NCBI GenBank assembly: GCA_020055645.1
Contig: CM034547.1
Coordinates: forward strand, 22,592,513-22,656,512
Origin: Tomocerus qinae
Lineage: Eukaryota; Arthropoda; Collembola; Entomobryomorpha; Tomoceridae
Reading direction: 5' to 3'
DNA: 64,000 nt
Position 1 is the stretch's first letter; every line of letters begins with the position of its first letter. This document shows, piece after piece, positions 1-20,478 of the stretch. Both the position numbers and the translations under genes were made by a program. A model generated the notes under the pieces. It was not told the DNA's origin. It worked only from the letters and a program-made list of their open reading frames with translations, and made no database searches.

Positions 1-430
1 AACCAATTTCTTCGAAACTACTCGAATTCTTTCGAAACTACTCGAATTCTTTCAAAACTACTCGAATTCTTTCGAAACTACTCGAATTCTTTCAAAACTA
101 CTCGAATTCTTTCGAAACTACTCGAATTCTTTCGAAACTACTCGAATTCTTTCGAAACTACTCGAATTCTTTCGAAACTACTCGAATTCTTTCGAAACTA
201 CTCGAATTCTTTCGAAACTACTCGAATTCTTTCGAAACTACTCGAATTCTTTCGAAACTACTCGAATTCTTTCGAAACTACTCGAATTCTTTCGAAACTA
301 CTCGAATTCTTTCGAAACTACTCGAATTCTTTCGAAACTACTCGAATTCTTTCGAAACTACTCGAATTCTTTCGAAACTACTCGAATTCTTTCGAAACTA
401 CTCGAATTCTTTCGACACTATTCGAATATT
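1..430. repeat. 20-bp tandem satellite, about 21 copies
   Basis: The unit TTCGAAACTACTCGAATTCT repeats head to tail from about position 11 to 430. Copies are nearly identical; a few carry TTCAAAACTA, and the last has TTCGACACTATTCGAATATT before decaying into single-copy sequence. Each unit holds a TTCGAA palindrome and an overlapping CGAATTC. The array reaches the left edge, so its true length is unknown. It lies downstream of the visible SCLY exons, probably in an intron of that gene or beyond it. Confidence 0.95.
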
Positions 431-1685
431 GATTTAGTATTATTCAAAGATTTTTAATGCTGATCTTATTCTGGACAGTGCCTTATTCCGTACAGTGCCC
501 CGGCACTGTGATAATTGAAGAGATACTGCTCTTTATTCGTAGGCTGACAATCCCCATCTGCAGTTTGTGGGCATTTGACATCGAATTACCTTGGTTGAGT
601 TAGTAACTAATATACATACTGCTAGTGTTAACTTACAGGGGGTCAAAAATAGTTTAGACATTTTTTCCTTTCATCAATTAATAAAAGTACTATTGGTTTA
701 GATGTACCCTGTATCGTCATGAACACTTATGACAACACAAAATGCCATAAAAATGTAATTTTAACCATTTCTTAATATTCAAAAATGAATTCCTCCTGAA
801 CAAAAAAGAACCCATTTTTGAGATTTATACAATAAATTCAGGTAATGGTCATCTTCTTATCATAAAAATATGGACTTCCTAAGTTTATGAGCCATGACCG
901 TTTTCATTAAAAAACTTTGACGAAAACAGTTTGAGTATGTAAATAGGTGTTAAAAGTACCAGTGGTTGCAATCGAATATCTGCCGAACGGAAAAAAACCC
1001 ATTTTCAAAACTGATGTATGACCTTCATCACTTATTAACCTATGGGTGTACTGATTATGGAGGCTCTATTTCTATGAGCCATCGGTCAAATGTCCACTTG
1101 CAATATGGGTCCTTAAGCGGTACTCCCCTTTAGAAGACCATTTATATAGTCCAATTATATTCTTTTTCCTAAATAAGGACATTGTAACGAATTTAAAATG
1201 CCGCATATGAATAGTGTGCAACTAAGACTTAAGAAGTTGTAGTGGTTTTTATGCAAAAGTTTTAAGGTCTAAAACTCGGTCCTTATTCATGACACAGTAA
1301 ACATCTTTACCTTTTTGGACGTCTAAAATTGTTCTTATTCACATACAAATACGAAATAATGGTATATGAATGTTCTTTCAAATTATAAGTACGGAAAACT
1401 AAAATCTTTCAAAATTTTACTTAATGCCTAGGCATTAAGCTTAATGCCTGAATTTACTTATTACCGTTAACATATACATTACACACATATTGGCATTATA
1501 AAGATAATAAACACTAACTACTAAGACAAAAGAGCGATCCAAAAGTCATGTAACATAGTTTATATTTTCCCTATTATCAAACTAACTTTTAAAAAACTTT
1601 TTATCGGGAGGAAAAGAGCCTAAGGAATTATTACAAACTTTATATATTATATTATTTATAATTTTAGTCAAAAGAATGTCTGTAC
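431..1685. other. No gene seen; probable SCLY intron
   Basis: AT-rich sequence with no open frame I can connect to a protein. The SCLY exon ending at 1686 has a GT donor pointing into this stretch, so it is probably the 5' part of a long intron. I looked for the next SCLY exon (expected to begin with a Phe-Tyr-Gly-Pro-Arg motif after the catalytic lysine) and did not find it. Confidence 0.5.
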
Positions 1686-4042
1686 TTTATGCCCTACAAT
1701 GGTGAGGTAGTCAACGCACAATTCATCCACATCAACCCTGATTTTTCCAATAGTCTGAGCTGCATCCGAATGAAAAAGTATAGGAATATTATTATTTGCT
1801 TCCCGGTTTGTGTTTATGTTACGCAACTTGCTACCGATTTCCGAAATTGGCATTAGCACACCCGTTTCATTATTAGCATGCATTATTGTTACGAGGCAAG
1901 TATTGTCACAAACAGCGGTCAAAACTGAATCGACATCAACTTTCCCAATTTCGTCAACTTCTACAACGGAGAGATCTGCAAAGGAAAAAATAAAAAAACG
2001 TTGGAATCATAAGCAATATAATAATAATAATATATTATAGACTATAGACACGAAGCATAATATTGTTTACCTTCCTTATCAAAAACTATTTCCTATAATG
2101 ACCAAGGCCGCAAAAAATAAAGATATTTTTGTCTAAAATCGCAAAATAACGCTAAAATTTTCTATTTTTTCTCGGTGCCCCCCCCCCCCGAAATTTGCTG
2201 CGGCCCTGATAATGACAGCTAAACAGCTATCAGCTATTTTCATAAATGAAGCAAACATTGTGTTTGGAGAACAGTTTGGCTGATTATAATTAGCAATTCC
2301 TATCATATTCCTCCATATAGAGAATTTAACAGATTCTGCTCATTTAAATAAGAATAAATATTCTGTGTATACCGATTTTATCCTTGTCTCTCAAGTCAAG
2401 TAAAACATTCATGACAGAATCATGTTCCACGTTGGATGTAATTATATGTGGCTTAAACTTTCCCTTTGCGACTTTCTCAGCAGCTTTCATTGCAGATGTC
2501 AGTGCAATATTATTTGCCTGTTAAAAATAAGGAAACAATAATGGTAACTAGTGGCTAGTGCAGTGAAAGTAAATATGGGATTAAGGACGCAGTTTACCGC
2601 TGGTTGCTAACGAAATAAATATGATTTCCAAAATTTATCCCCGAAAATTGCGTCAATTGTCACAGCCGAAACCCCATAGTTAACCTGCCCGGCTATTCCA
2701 TTACCTCAAGGGCTGTGCAATTTTGATAAACAGTGCAGTGCAGTGCTATCAAGGTTAAATGCGACATAAACAGCCGTCTTACGGTTAGTATTATTATCAC
2801 TATGACTACGGCGTCAATGCTTGTATTTGACGGCCGTTTATGTCACAGGGACAATAGACATCCTTGATAGTAGTTATAACAACCATGGTTAAACTTAACC
2901 TTGTACAAGTATGAATGCACTGGAGAAAGATGCAAACAAAAAAGATTGTATTCTGAAGTAATAACATTGCCAATGACGACAGGTGGAAATGCTATTACAA
3001 GTCATAGTATAGAACAAGGAATATAGAATATAATATTATAGAAAAGGAATGGCAGATTATTCGATTTATTGGGGGTTCGGAACAAGTGAAAATGTGTGGA
3101 AAATTTACATGACTACAGCCGATCCCTAATTCCCCCCGCTTGGGGATCTCAATTTAAATACACACTCGCCAATGACGTCAATTGGCGAGCTTTCCCACCC
3201 ACTTTTCATTTTTTCATTTTTCCATGGGGATCTGCCACGGGTTGGTATAGAAATATATACCATAATACACTTCCCCATTTCCTAGAAACTAATTTTTTGA
3301 AATTGCGTTGACTTATGCCCTCGGATATTCCATCAACAGCAATTCGGGTCAACCTCTATTGCATTTAAAATCCATCATAGCATCTTCATATCGGCTTTTA
3401 TTTCTCCCAGAGGATCAGTCCGATTTTTATGGGACCTACATTTTTGGAACCGTGAACTATCCAGGAACAAAAGTTGCCATTCGGAATTTTGATATAGTTG
3501 TTTTAAATGCATTTAAAAAAATCAAATTCCCAAAAAAATGAGTCATTTTTAGTTTTTTATAAAACGTTGATGTTTTTGGTCCATTCAAAGCAACTATATC
3601 AAAATTCCGAATGGTAACTTTTGCTCCTGGATAGTTCACGGTTCCAAAAATGTAGGTCCCATAAAAATCGGACTGATCCTCCGGGAGAAATAGAAGCCGA
3701 TGTAAAACATTTTTTAACATGCATTTTCATAGTCCCTTGTGGTTGCTATGCAGGTATGAAGTAAAACCTTAAACGAACTGAAAATCGTAATTTAAATAAA
3801 TATTCAATTTAAATTCTTACTTCTGTTCCACCAGATGTGAAAATTATATTGCTAGGATCGCAGTGTATCATTTGAGCTACATTCTTTCGGCTTTCTTCCA
3901 CCACAGAACGTGCTTTCACGCCGATTGGGTATTGGGAACTTGCATTACCCCAATCTTCTCGTAAACTTCGTCCTATTTCTTCGATTACTTCTTCGTCAAT
4001 GGGGGTTGTCGCATTGTAGTCCAAGTATATACAGTTTGACAT
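1686..4042 (-). CDS. SCLY: Selenocysteine lyase, 5' half (partial)
   Basis: PLP-dependent class V aminotransferase-fold enzyme that breaks L-selenocysteine into alanine and selenide. Three coding exons: 4042-3821, 2517-2373, 1975-1686 (219 codons, phases 0, 1, 0). The start ATG at 4042 opens the protein directly before the conserved YLDYNATTP motif. In order: SGGTE|ANN across intron 1 (PLP phosphate loop), NVEHDSV (active-site His), HANNETGVLMP, SDAAQTIGK (PLP Asp), and TIVGHK, whose Lys would form the Schiff base at the exon 3 end. Wording matches animal SCLY better than mitochondrial NFS1. The C-terminal half, including the catalytic Cys loop that separates lyase from desulfurase, is outside the window or lost. 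Intron 1 carries a foldback element and intron 2 a hAT-type MITE. Confidence 0.87.
2103..2208. mobile_element. hAT-type MITE in SCLY intron 2
   Basis: A 106-bp insert with imperfect terminal inverted repeats CAAGGCCGCA / TGCGGCCCTG and a perfect 8-bp target duplication ATAATGAC at 2095-2102 and 2209-2216. The interior has a run of about 13 C. The 8-bp duplication and CA..TG ends fit the hAT superfamily. It is too short to encode anything. Confidence 0.85.
3385..3730. mobile_element. Foldback element (copy 1) in SCLY intron 1
   Basis: Two arms of about 150 bp in inverted orientation: the left arm near 3390-3520 reappears reversed near 3575-3725, including GGACCTACATTTTTGGAAC and its complement. 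A related copy lies at 39541-39948. The short open frames in it (3308-3541 +, 3457-3720 -) are mirror images of one another and are not genes. No target duplication could be placed. Confidence 0.8.
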
Positions 4043-5337
4043 TTTGCGTAATAAATTATAATATGGCCAACAAAGAACAAATGGGAACAGGTATGCTGAG
4101 TGATATAAATATTAAAAGAAATGTTCTTTAGCAAGGAAGTGACTTATTGTCATATGTTGAATGAATGTTGTTACTTTTTGGCTGTCACTGTCACTAATCA
4201 CTACACTAACCCAAAGCCTCGGCCTTCTGCTTTAGGTCTTGTCCAACACACAAACAACACACTACACAGTTTAGATGGGGGAACAGTGGCGGTGTCCCAC
4301 AGAACCGTCAGTCGCCTTAACTAACAGCCTACAATAACCAATCAAATGCATAAACTCTATTGTTTATGTGATTAGCACTTCTAACACTTCTGTGGGTCGC
4401 CTCTGATACGCAATTAACCAACTGCAAGGCTCGTTTCCTGCTTCTAGTCTATATACTAGGTACTATAATATAATTCTGTGCACTAACCATAATTCCATGT
4501 ATGTCACTTTTGCTTTACCGCGAATTCTTAACTAATTGGAACAGTTATAACATACAACCAACCAGAAGCGGAGTGAAAAGGGGCAGACAGTGTAATTTTG
4601 GCCACAAAATAAAATATCATGATATAGATTCTTTTATTACTTACTAGAACGGCTCTCTCTGTCTCTCTCATACCATGAAAATTAATGTTCTCAATAAATG
4701 TACCCCACCAATGCATACCTCCATGTACTATTGTTCTAATCCGTTGCATTGTTCTACCCTGACGGACGGGTGTTAGACCCTTTCCGACATTCCGAAGAAG
4801 GATTCTTTTCGAAATTCAGATCATCATGTTTAAATAAACATACCTATATAAATACTGCTTCCGGCCGTGTCTACTGTCACTACAACTATAATAGTGACAG
4901 TGAATAGTGACTGTAGTCTATGCTTAGTGATACCACGCGCTGCTTTCACCTTCATTTTACATTGATAGCTTATACTATGAAAGTAACTAGTATACAGATG
5001 CAGTGTACCTCTAACTCTAAAGTAACGCTTCATATTATACGTAGTATTTTCCATTTTGTACTGATTTTAAAGATGTATGTACAAATTACATTTCTAATTT
5101 TGGCGTCTTTTTGTCACTTATTATGTTTAAATAACGTGGTACAAATGATAAAAATGCTTGAAACGAAAAAATGATGAATGGACCCGTTTAAGTACTTCGA
5201 AGAATCTCATCTCATTAATATAAAAGGGAATCATTAATGTGTTCATGTCAGTGTGTTATTATTTGAGAGCCTGAATTTGACTTACAAACAAATCTAGGCT
5301 CTCAAACTCTCAACACATAAACGAAAATAAATAATTA

Positions 5338-5845
5338 TTATATTCTCGGCTTGACCAACTCATTTCTAAAAAGGATAACATAATTGGGTCACTTCCAACT
5401 AAAATTTACTAAAGGTGTAGCATAAGGAGATTTCCAACTCATATTCCTGAAATGTGTAGCATGGGTGGGAGACTTCCAACTCATATTCCTAAAAGGTGTA
5501 GCATGAGTGGGAGACTTCAATCCGAATTCCTAAACTTATTAAACGCACGGGTATAGAGTTAAATTCATAAGTTTAAGGGTTTGTTATTTAAAATTCTTGG
5601 CTTGACCAACTTATTTCTAAAAGGTGTAGCATAATATGGACACTTTCAACTAAAATTCCCTAAAGGTGTAGCATAAGTGGGAGACTTCCAACTCATATTC
5701 CTAAAAGGTGTAGCATAAGTAGGAGACTTCCAACTCAAATTCCTAAAAGGTGTAGCATGAGTGGAGACTTCAAAATCAATTCGGAAACTTAGTAAACACA
5801 CATGTGTAGAGTTAAATTCTTAACTTTAAGGGATTCTTATTTATC
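5338..5845. repeat. Tandemly duplicated 250-bp block of 42-bp minisatellite
   Basis: Units of about 42 bp built round GGTGTAGCATAAGTGGGAGA and CTTCCAACTCATATTCCTAA occur about four times at 5390-5530 and again at 5620-5790. The whole roughly 250-bp block, starting at a CGGCTTGACCAACT-like sequence and ending in GTAGAGTTAAATTC, is itself duplicated in direct order (about 5338-5590 and 5590-5845). This shows two levels of tandem duplication. Confidence 0.85.
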
Positions 5846-6011
5846 AATTTTATTTATCAAGTTTTCTCGGAGAAAATAAATAATAAATTAAAGAAAGGGA
5901 TAAAGACTTTCAGTGTAAAATTCGTAGCCTTAAGGTTAAAATTTTATAAATCAAGTTTTAATCTTTAAAACTAATTATTTATATTTTTTCTGAATTTTCT
6001 TTTTTGAATAT

Positions 6012-6048
6012 CTTAAGGTTGCCCGTCCGTAGGACGGGTAACCTTAAG
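6012..6048. repeat. 37-bp GC-rich palindrome
   Basis: CTTAAGGTTGCCCGTCC, a short GTA loop, then GGACGGGTAACCTTAAG form a near-perfect hairpin (one G/T offset) in AT-rich surroundings, about 0.76 kb downstream of the RecQ4 stop codon. Confidence 0.8.
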
Positions 6049-6812
6049 TAGGTTATAAATAATTTTAAGGTGAATACTTGGTTAGTTAGGCCTTGATGCT
6101 AGATTGAAAGGGAGAGCCTATGCCAACTATCACGAAAAGATAGTACTATCATTTCTAAAATGAAATAAATGGTTTAGGGTCTCATGATATCATAAAATAA
6201 AACAAATCGCTCACATCACAAAATATTGGTTTGAATTTGTTTCACAAATGAACGACTGCAAAATAAATTAAATGTAAAATGTGGCTATTTCATAACTTCA
6301 CACACTTTTCAGCCATAACACATGTATAATATGTGTGAATGCATGCTCTATTTTTCTATTATATCCATCATTGACGATCGTCATGAGTTATGATTATGAG
6401 AGAATTTGATGAAATTTAATTGTGTGATCGGATTGTGTAAAGACTCAATTTATATCGTTAAAGTAAAGCAAGGGAACGTGAACAGAAATGTGCATTTATT
6501 ACTGAGGTAGTATCAAAATTGAAATAAATAAATAACTGGACATTATATAGTATCTTATATTATAGTGTGAAAGTTTCCAATAAAAATGCGAAAAGGTAGA
6601 TGATGATGACATTATTTAGGACGTGCACTTTATTTCTATAACGGAATAAAAATTATCAATTTGACTATCGATAGTCAAATTCATTCTTAAATACGTCTTA
6701 CTTAAAGTGCTGAGGCAGTTACATACAATAATATAGTTACTTTGTTACTTAGGCTTAACACGCTGAATAGAAATTACAAACGTATGAAATATTTACACCA
6801 CTAAAACAAGAG

Positions 6813-12901
<6,089 letters not shown>

Positions 12902-14090
12902 CTTTTTTTTTTAATTTCAACCAGATCTCACTGTTACGAAATAAATAGTTAAAAGTTGACAGTAATATTATGATACAACTGAAAACCAAAAACCACTTAA
13001 GACAAGACTTCCTTTATTTACATAACAAATTCCAATGTCCACAATAACTGGCTGTTATTCAACGTTCAATTTCAATCAAATTATCGATTACAACACTACT
13101 ACAAATGACAAGTTACATAAAAGAATGTATTCCAAAGTTTCCAACTTCACAAAATAAACATTACCAATATATTTCTCCCAAAAAAACACTCACATAAGAA
13201 AAAAATGAACAACACACAATGACACAATCACACAACACAGTTGAAAACTTGCTTTGACTTTGTTCACATAATCAACACACAGAAGTTGCATAATAACACT
13301 TCTTCCCTCCTTAATTTAAAAGTGCAATGAGCTGTGCCCAGGTTATTCAATTCGGCTCGGTTCGGCGCCAAACCAAGGTTGAATAAAATTCAGTCACATG
13401 GTTCCACAATTACGTCAAGCCCAACACAAGTATACAATACAGATATATTATAGCGTAAGATGACCCTTAACAGAAAGCTCGCCCACGCCCGAGCGAGCGA
13501 TGGGAAGCGTGTACAAGTGTAAAATTATCTCGAACCATTAAAATAGGAGTATCTTTTAATTACGTAGTAGAAACTTTGATATAAAAATAAATAATATGTT
13601 TGTTCTGTATGTTGCTGGCCAAGATATAACTTCTTCAAATTTTTCCATCTTTTACCTTTCCCGCTAATAACTTTGAGGGCAATTTCAGGGTTTATGAGAC
13701 CGGTTTTGAAAATCTAAGCACATCAGTCTGAGGCCTATCGTAGGTTTAACAAACCTAACCTAATACTTTTCATATAAACTGTCGAAAATGTGTCAATTGT
13801 TTATTTCATTTAGGTTTGTTATATCCGCAAAATCCTCCTTGGACAGGAGTCGGAGAGGGTGGGCGTAGGTGCGGGTGGAGTATGTACCAGGGGACGATGT
13901 GTGTCCAAATCCGGTGAGGAATCTCATTTTGAATCCAGATCCCTCGGGTATGATGAGGGTGAGAACGTGACTTCCAGGTCATGTCCAATAAAGATCCGAT
14001 GAAAAATTGGGGGTCATTTCTAAATATTCCGAGATTAGAGGTGGTTTTTTAGTATCCGCCAATAATATAATATTTATGAAAATTCGCGCT

Positions 14091-14246
14091 AAGCCTTTTG
14101 CACAATTGCTTTCTGGTCACCAGTTGAAGTGAAACTCAGTAGATGGAAACATTGTATTTTCAGGCTTTTTTAATGTATAATTCTCTACCTCCATCTACTG
14201 TACTTCACTGCAACTGGTGACCAGAAAACAATTGTGCAAAAGGCTT
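14091..14246. mobile_element. Foldback MITE
   Basis: Left arm AAGCCTTTTGCACAATTGC... returns inverted as ...CAATTGTGCAAAAGGCTT, with arms of about 65 bp each and a short loop containing CAGGCTTTTTTAATG. The next element (14281-14373) shares its inner sequence TTTCTGGTCAC.AGTTGAAGTG. Confidence 0.85.
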
Positions 14247-14280
14247 ATTCCGTACAAAGGCAATCGGTCATCATAATAAT

Positions 14281-14373
14281 AAACGTTTCTCACAATGCTT
14301 TCTGGTCACTAGTTGAAGTGAAGCTCAGTAGATGGGGTGACCAGAAAGCAATTCTGAGAAACGTCTATTAATG
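14281..14373. mobile_element. Partial foldback of the same family as 14091-14246
   Basis: Starts AAACGTTTCTCACAATGC and ends inverted as GAGAAACGTCT. The right arm is shorter: after AGATGG it jumps straight to GGTGACCAGAAAGCAA, so one arm is deleted relative to its neighbour. Confidence 0.7.
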
Positions 14374-14729
14374 TTTGTATTTGTAACAATACGTACCCTA
14401 AAGCAGTTTACCCGAAGTCCATTATATTATAATCAAAGTGCTTTAGTCGGGTAACTTTGAAAGGCACCCTTCAAAAGTACGTTGCGTTAGGTGGACGTGG
14501 AGTAAACTACTTTGTTAAATATTAGAGACTCTTCAAGCACATAAATTTTGCTATTTTTAGCTAGTAGCAAGTACTTTCTTTAATGTATTTTTAGATTTTT
14601 GCTCATAATTTCTACAAATGTTAACTTAATTGAATGTGTACCATAATTTTGCGGTTTTTTGATACCTTGTAGTACCTTGTAATTCTAGTATGTAATTTGA
14701 GAATTCTAAAAACAGATGGCCTAAGGTCA

Positions 14730-15097
14730 ATAATATATTTATGGCTGGATTTAGGCAGCGGAATATCGTTGCCTCAATTGCCCCCGTTGCCCCTAGTTTA
14801 GCCACTTAACCTATTATCTTTTCCATTTGCTTCCCGTTACTATTTCTGCCTCTTTTTTTGACCTAACCTAATTAAAAATAAGCATATTACTTGATTGTTA
14901 GGCTTTAACAATAAAACATTATTTTTTATTAGGTTAGGTCAAAAAAGAGGCAAAAATAGTGACGGGAGGCAATAGGGACAATATATTAAAGTAATAGGTT
15001 AAGTGGCTAAACTAGGGGCAACGGGGGAGGGGGCAACGGAGGCAACAAGGGCTAATTGAGGCAACGATATCCCGCGGCCTCCTGCCATATTTATTGT
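14730..15097. mobile_element. Foldback element, about 370 bp
   Basis: Arms of about 140 to 165 bp in inverted order: GTTGCCCCTAGTTTAGCCAC at about 14783 reappears as GTGGCTAAACTAGGGGCAAC at about 15003. The centre carries CTAACCTAA and its inverse AGGTTAGGT about 60 bp apart. No open frame of note. The extra GGGGGAGGGGGCAACGG copy makes the right arm slightly longer. Confidence 0.85.
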
Positions 15098-18000
15098 ACC
15101 AAAGGAGCTACAGCTAACCTAGCACTCAAGAGTAATTCGGCCACTCATCACAGTTATAAAAAACAATTCCGTAAAAATCATTCGTATTTTCCTTAGGTTA
15201 TTATGTTAACAATGCAATAATTTAAATGTACTTTAATTTTCTACAGCGTTTGGAAAAATTAGCTGCAGTTCCAACTTTCTGATCAAAAGGAAGTTTTTAA
15301 ACCAAAATAATTACTGTAGATTGTTGACTGTAGCATCAAATAATGAAATGAAAGACTCCATTTATAATAAACACCCCAAAAGTTAACATTTAAAATCAGA
15401 AAAATAAGGAGATCAGATTCCCTGGATAATTCCTTGAATTTTAGAAAAACGTGCAAATCCAATGAGTACACTATACGAATAAATATTTTTATGCAATGAA
15501 TAGTGGTCCTCAGTTATTTAATTCTGCAAAATTGGCACGAAGGCATAAAGGGGGCAGTAAAAAGTAATTCCAGGTGTATTTAAAAATGTCAAATAAGTTT
15601 GTCGAATAGCAGAACCAATTTGGATTAGTAGTTTTGAAATTCTAATTAATACACCTAATATTTCGAAATGTCTCCTTTCACTAATCATTTCCATTTCTAT
15701 TATTGTTTTGATGTTATAATATTTTGAAATGACTCATTTCGGTGGCTTAGAGTAAGTGGGCATGCGCACTTTGATTTCAAGGAACGTGCATATAATTAAT
15801 ATATAACCCGTCCACCGTAAGTTAGAGGTGAATCGAAATTGAGAGGTTAGAGAGAAATTCCGGCCAATACGCAGTCGCTAGAAATTTATTTATTTCAACA
15901 TGTTCATGCACTGGATAGTACATGTTTTTCAGTTTGTATGATGATGAGAGAGATGATGAGAAAATGAGTGTCGACACCATTGGGGTAGTCCCAATGCAAG
16001 GTGTGTGTTGTACAATGAATAAAAAATATGTATGGAAAACAACTGGAATTCCTACAAACTATTTATTAATTGCTAATGACACAATTACACAAATTCACTG
16101 AAAAAGAATGGTCCAATGACCAAAAATGCCGTAACTAGAATTACGGGAAAACATGGCTTCGCGTCTACACTTGACAGAAGCGAAAGATTACTTCTTGACA
16201 GAAGAGAGAGTCAACATGGATTGAATTGAATGAACGAATGACCAATTCTCGTTGAATTGGGAAAAGAACGTATAGAAATAAAAGGAACGGCTAAACCTTA
16301 TTTTCTATTGGTTACAATAACAAATAGTTAGCCTATCACAGAGAACATTTAGATAGAACTAAAAAACTTAAAAGATAAGACATATTTCACCATAGATGGT
16401 GTTCCATCTATGGAACCAGACTGACTCACTGGTTTCAGGAACCAGTGCAGTGAGTTAGTTTCATGCAATCCTATGGAAATTTAAAGGTTTCAGACCCATA
16501 AGCTTACCATAGGTAAATAGGTTGCTGGAGTTTTAGTAGGAAATTGCTGGATTTCCAATACAGAATACAATACATTAAAATACATGGCTCTATGAAACTT
16601 AGGCATAAATACATAGCTTTGTGCTGGATGCTAAATGTGACGGATGGATGAAGAATAGGGGTTACTTCTAAAATGACGGACCCCTGCATTTTAAATTCCT
16701 TGAAACTTGACCTAGGAGGTCAAGTAAGGTGTCAGACGATAGGTAACAATAGGTAAAAATATTCTGAACAAACGTATCAGAACAGAATTTAAGTAAACAT
16801 AACATAAAAAGAATTATGAATAAAAAATGCATTGACATAAAATATAAACTATAGTACACACATAATGCCTGCAAAAATAAGGGAAAAGGAACGTCTTACG
16901 TTCCGAACGCAACATTTTTCCAGCACACTTCATGTGCTAGGATTCAACTATGTAGTAATAATATTATAGCTTGTAAACGCCGAACGGACTGTGCAGTAGT
17001 GTGCAATGAGATTATGTAAGCTCTATTCCTCGGGTATGCTAGTTTGTGTGTGAAGTGGCTTGACTGAGTGCGTGATGTAATACTTGCATGTTTTGTACAT
17101 CAAAACTATGCCGTTAGGTCAGTATAGTAGTAGCACAAACGCAAAGCACAAAACACTCACGTAGGAAAGGAACCAAGTAATTCACAGTGCAGCGGCGGCA
17201 GCAGTGGTGGATGGGTTGGAAGTTTGGAAGTGTAGTCAGTCAGAAGGCAAGGTTGTGCTATAAATGTGATAAAGTCCAAAAGTCCTATTCACTTTCTAAC
17301 CTTTGATCTGGAACACCTGCACAACCTCTCATCTCACTTTCATGTCAACTGCAACAACGTGACTGTCTGTCTGTTCAGAATTGAAAATCGATGCACTCAC
17401 TCACATTTCATCAGTAAATCATAAGGTTTCAAAAATCACACATCAAACGATACACTTTAAACAAGGAGTTAACATTTTTACTGAACCATTTTGCACTGTC
17501 AGCTGTTGACGTAAGTCTTACGCAATCATAAGTCGACGGACAGTCGTGTCGTAATCGTCAGTCGTAATATTATTATATTATCATTGATCATAAACATTAT
17601 CAATATTGTCAATAATAATAGTCAATAGTTATTTATGTAATAGAAAAATTAAATTTAAAACAGTTAAAATTTTAATGTACAGGTCATAGTCATAGGTGCA
17701 ATTTAGTTGATTAGGGAAGATCTTCAATCCCCTTCTTCCTTCAAATTATTTGATTTGCTTTTGATTTAGTCATTGAAATTAGGTGTTACAGCGATTACAG
17801 TCAGCAGTTAGCCTTTTACATCTTAAGCCAGTGACTTTTTTGAGAGCAAAAAGGATTGTGCTTTGTCATTTGTAATATAATGTATAATAATAACTAAATG
17901 TATTTTTACATGTCACATGTAGGCGAATGGCGAAGGTCAGTCATCAGTGTATTATTTAAATATTTAAATATCAACTTTTTATGACAGATCTGCATAACAG

Positions 18001-18477
18001 GTCAGGTAGGGGGTCGTAAAATTAATATTTCAAAAATTTACGCCCTAAAGTCTCTGCAAAACGTTGGGCGTAGGAATAACCCCAAGTTAATTTTTCTTTT
18101 GTATTTTTTATTCGTAATTTGCTTTGGATATTGTACAGGAACCAGTAGTTCTAATTCTAATGGTAAATGCAGAAATTTGAGGGATAACAATAAATAGCTA
18201 CAACCAACTATAAAATAAAAGCATTCATTACTTTTATTACTATTTTTATTTTCAAGTAAAAAATAAAGATTTTTAAGTTTTAGTGTTAGTGTTGTTGAGT
18301 TTAATTTGGCGATTAGATTGTGTCGGTACATAACGTAAGTAAGTGCAAGTACCTTATGTATATTGATAATATTTTCTCCAACAGGGTACTTGATTACGAT
18401 TTTACGATTGGTGTACGTGTTGAAGATCTTCAACCACAACATTGGCAATTTGAATCCGAATTTGAACTGAACAAACA

Positions 18478-20478
<2,001 letters not shown>

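Larger units (their letters stand above)
4043..6812. other. Intergenic region, SCLY upstream to RecQ4 3' end
   Basis: No coding exon recognised. It holds the SCLY promoter side (4043 upward), a stretch at about 4665-4740 resembling the foldback at 42671-42766, the duplicated minisatellite at 5338-5845, and a hairpin at 6012-6048. Otherwise AT-rich, non-coding. Confidence 0.5.
12902..18477. other. Intergenic region without recognised genes
   Basis: Separates the divergently transcribed RecQ4 (-) and PRELID3 (+) genes, so it should hold both promoters. It contains the foldbacks at 14091-14246, 14281-14373 and 14730-15097, and small hairpins around 16388-16465. Short open frames (13806-13988, 15283-15471, 16504-16874, 18038-18505, all minus) show no family motif and no exon context. 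Confidence 0.5.

Noticed and set aside
1-430. CRISPR-like array
   Set aside because: There are no unique spacers; the 20-bp unit is contiguous, and the DNA is clearly eukaryotic.
14860-14945. Telomeric TTAGG repeat
   Set aside because: Only single CTAACCTAA and AGGTTAGGT motifs occur in opposite arms of a foldback element, not a tandem array.
16388-16465. MicroRNA precursor
   Set aside because: Two short adjacent hairpins exist, but the stems are too short or bulged and nothing indicates a mature strand.
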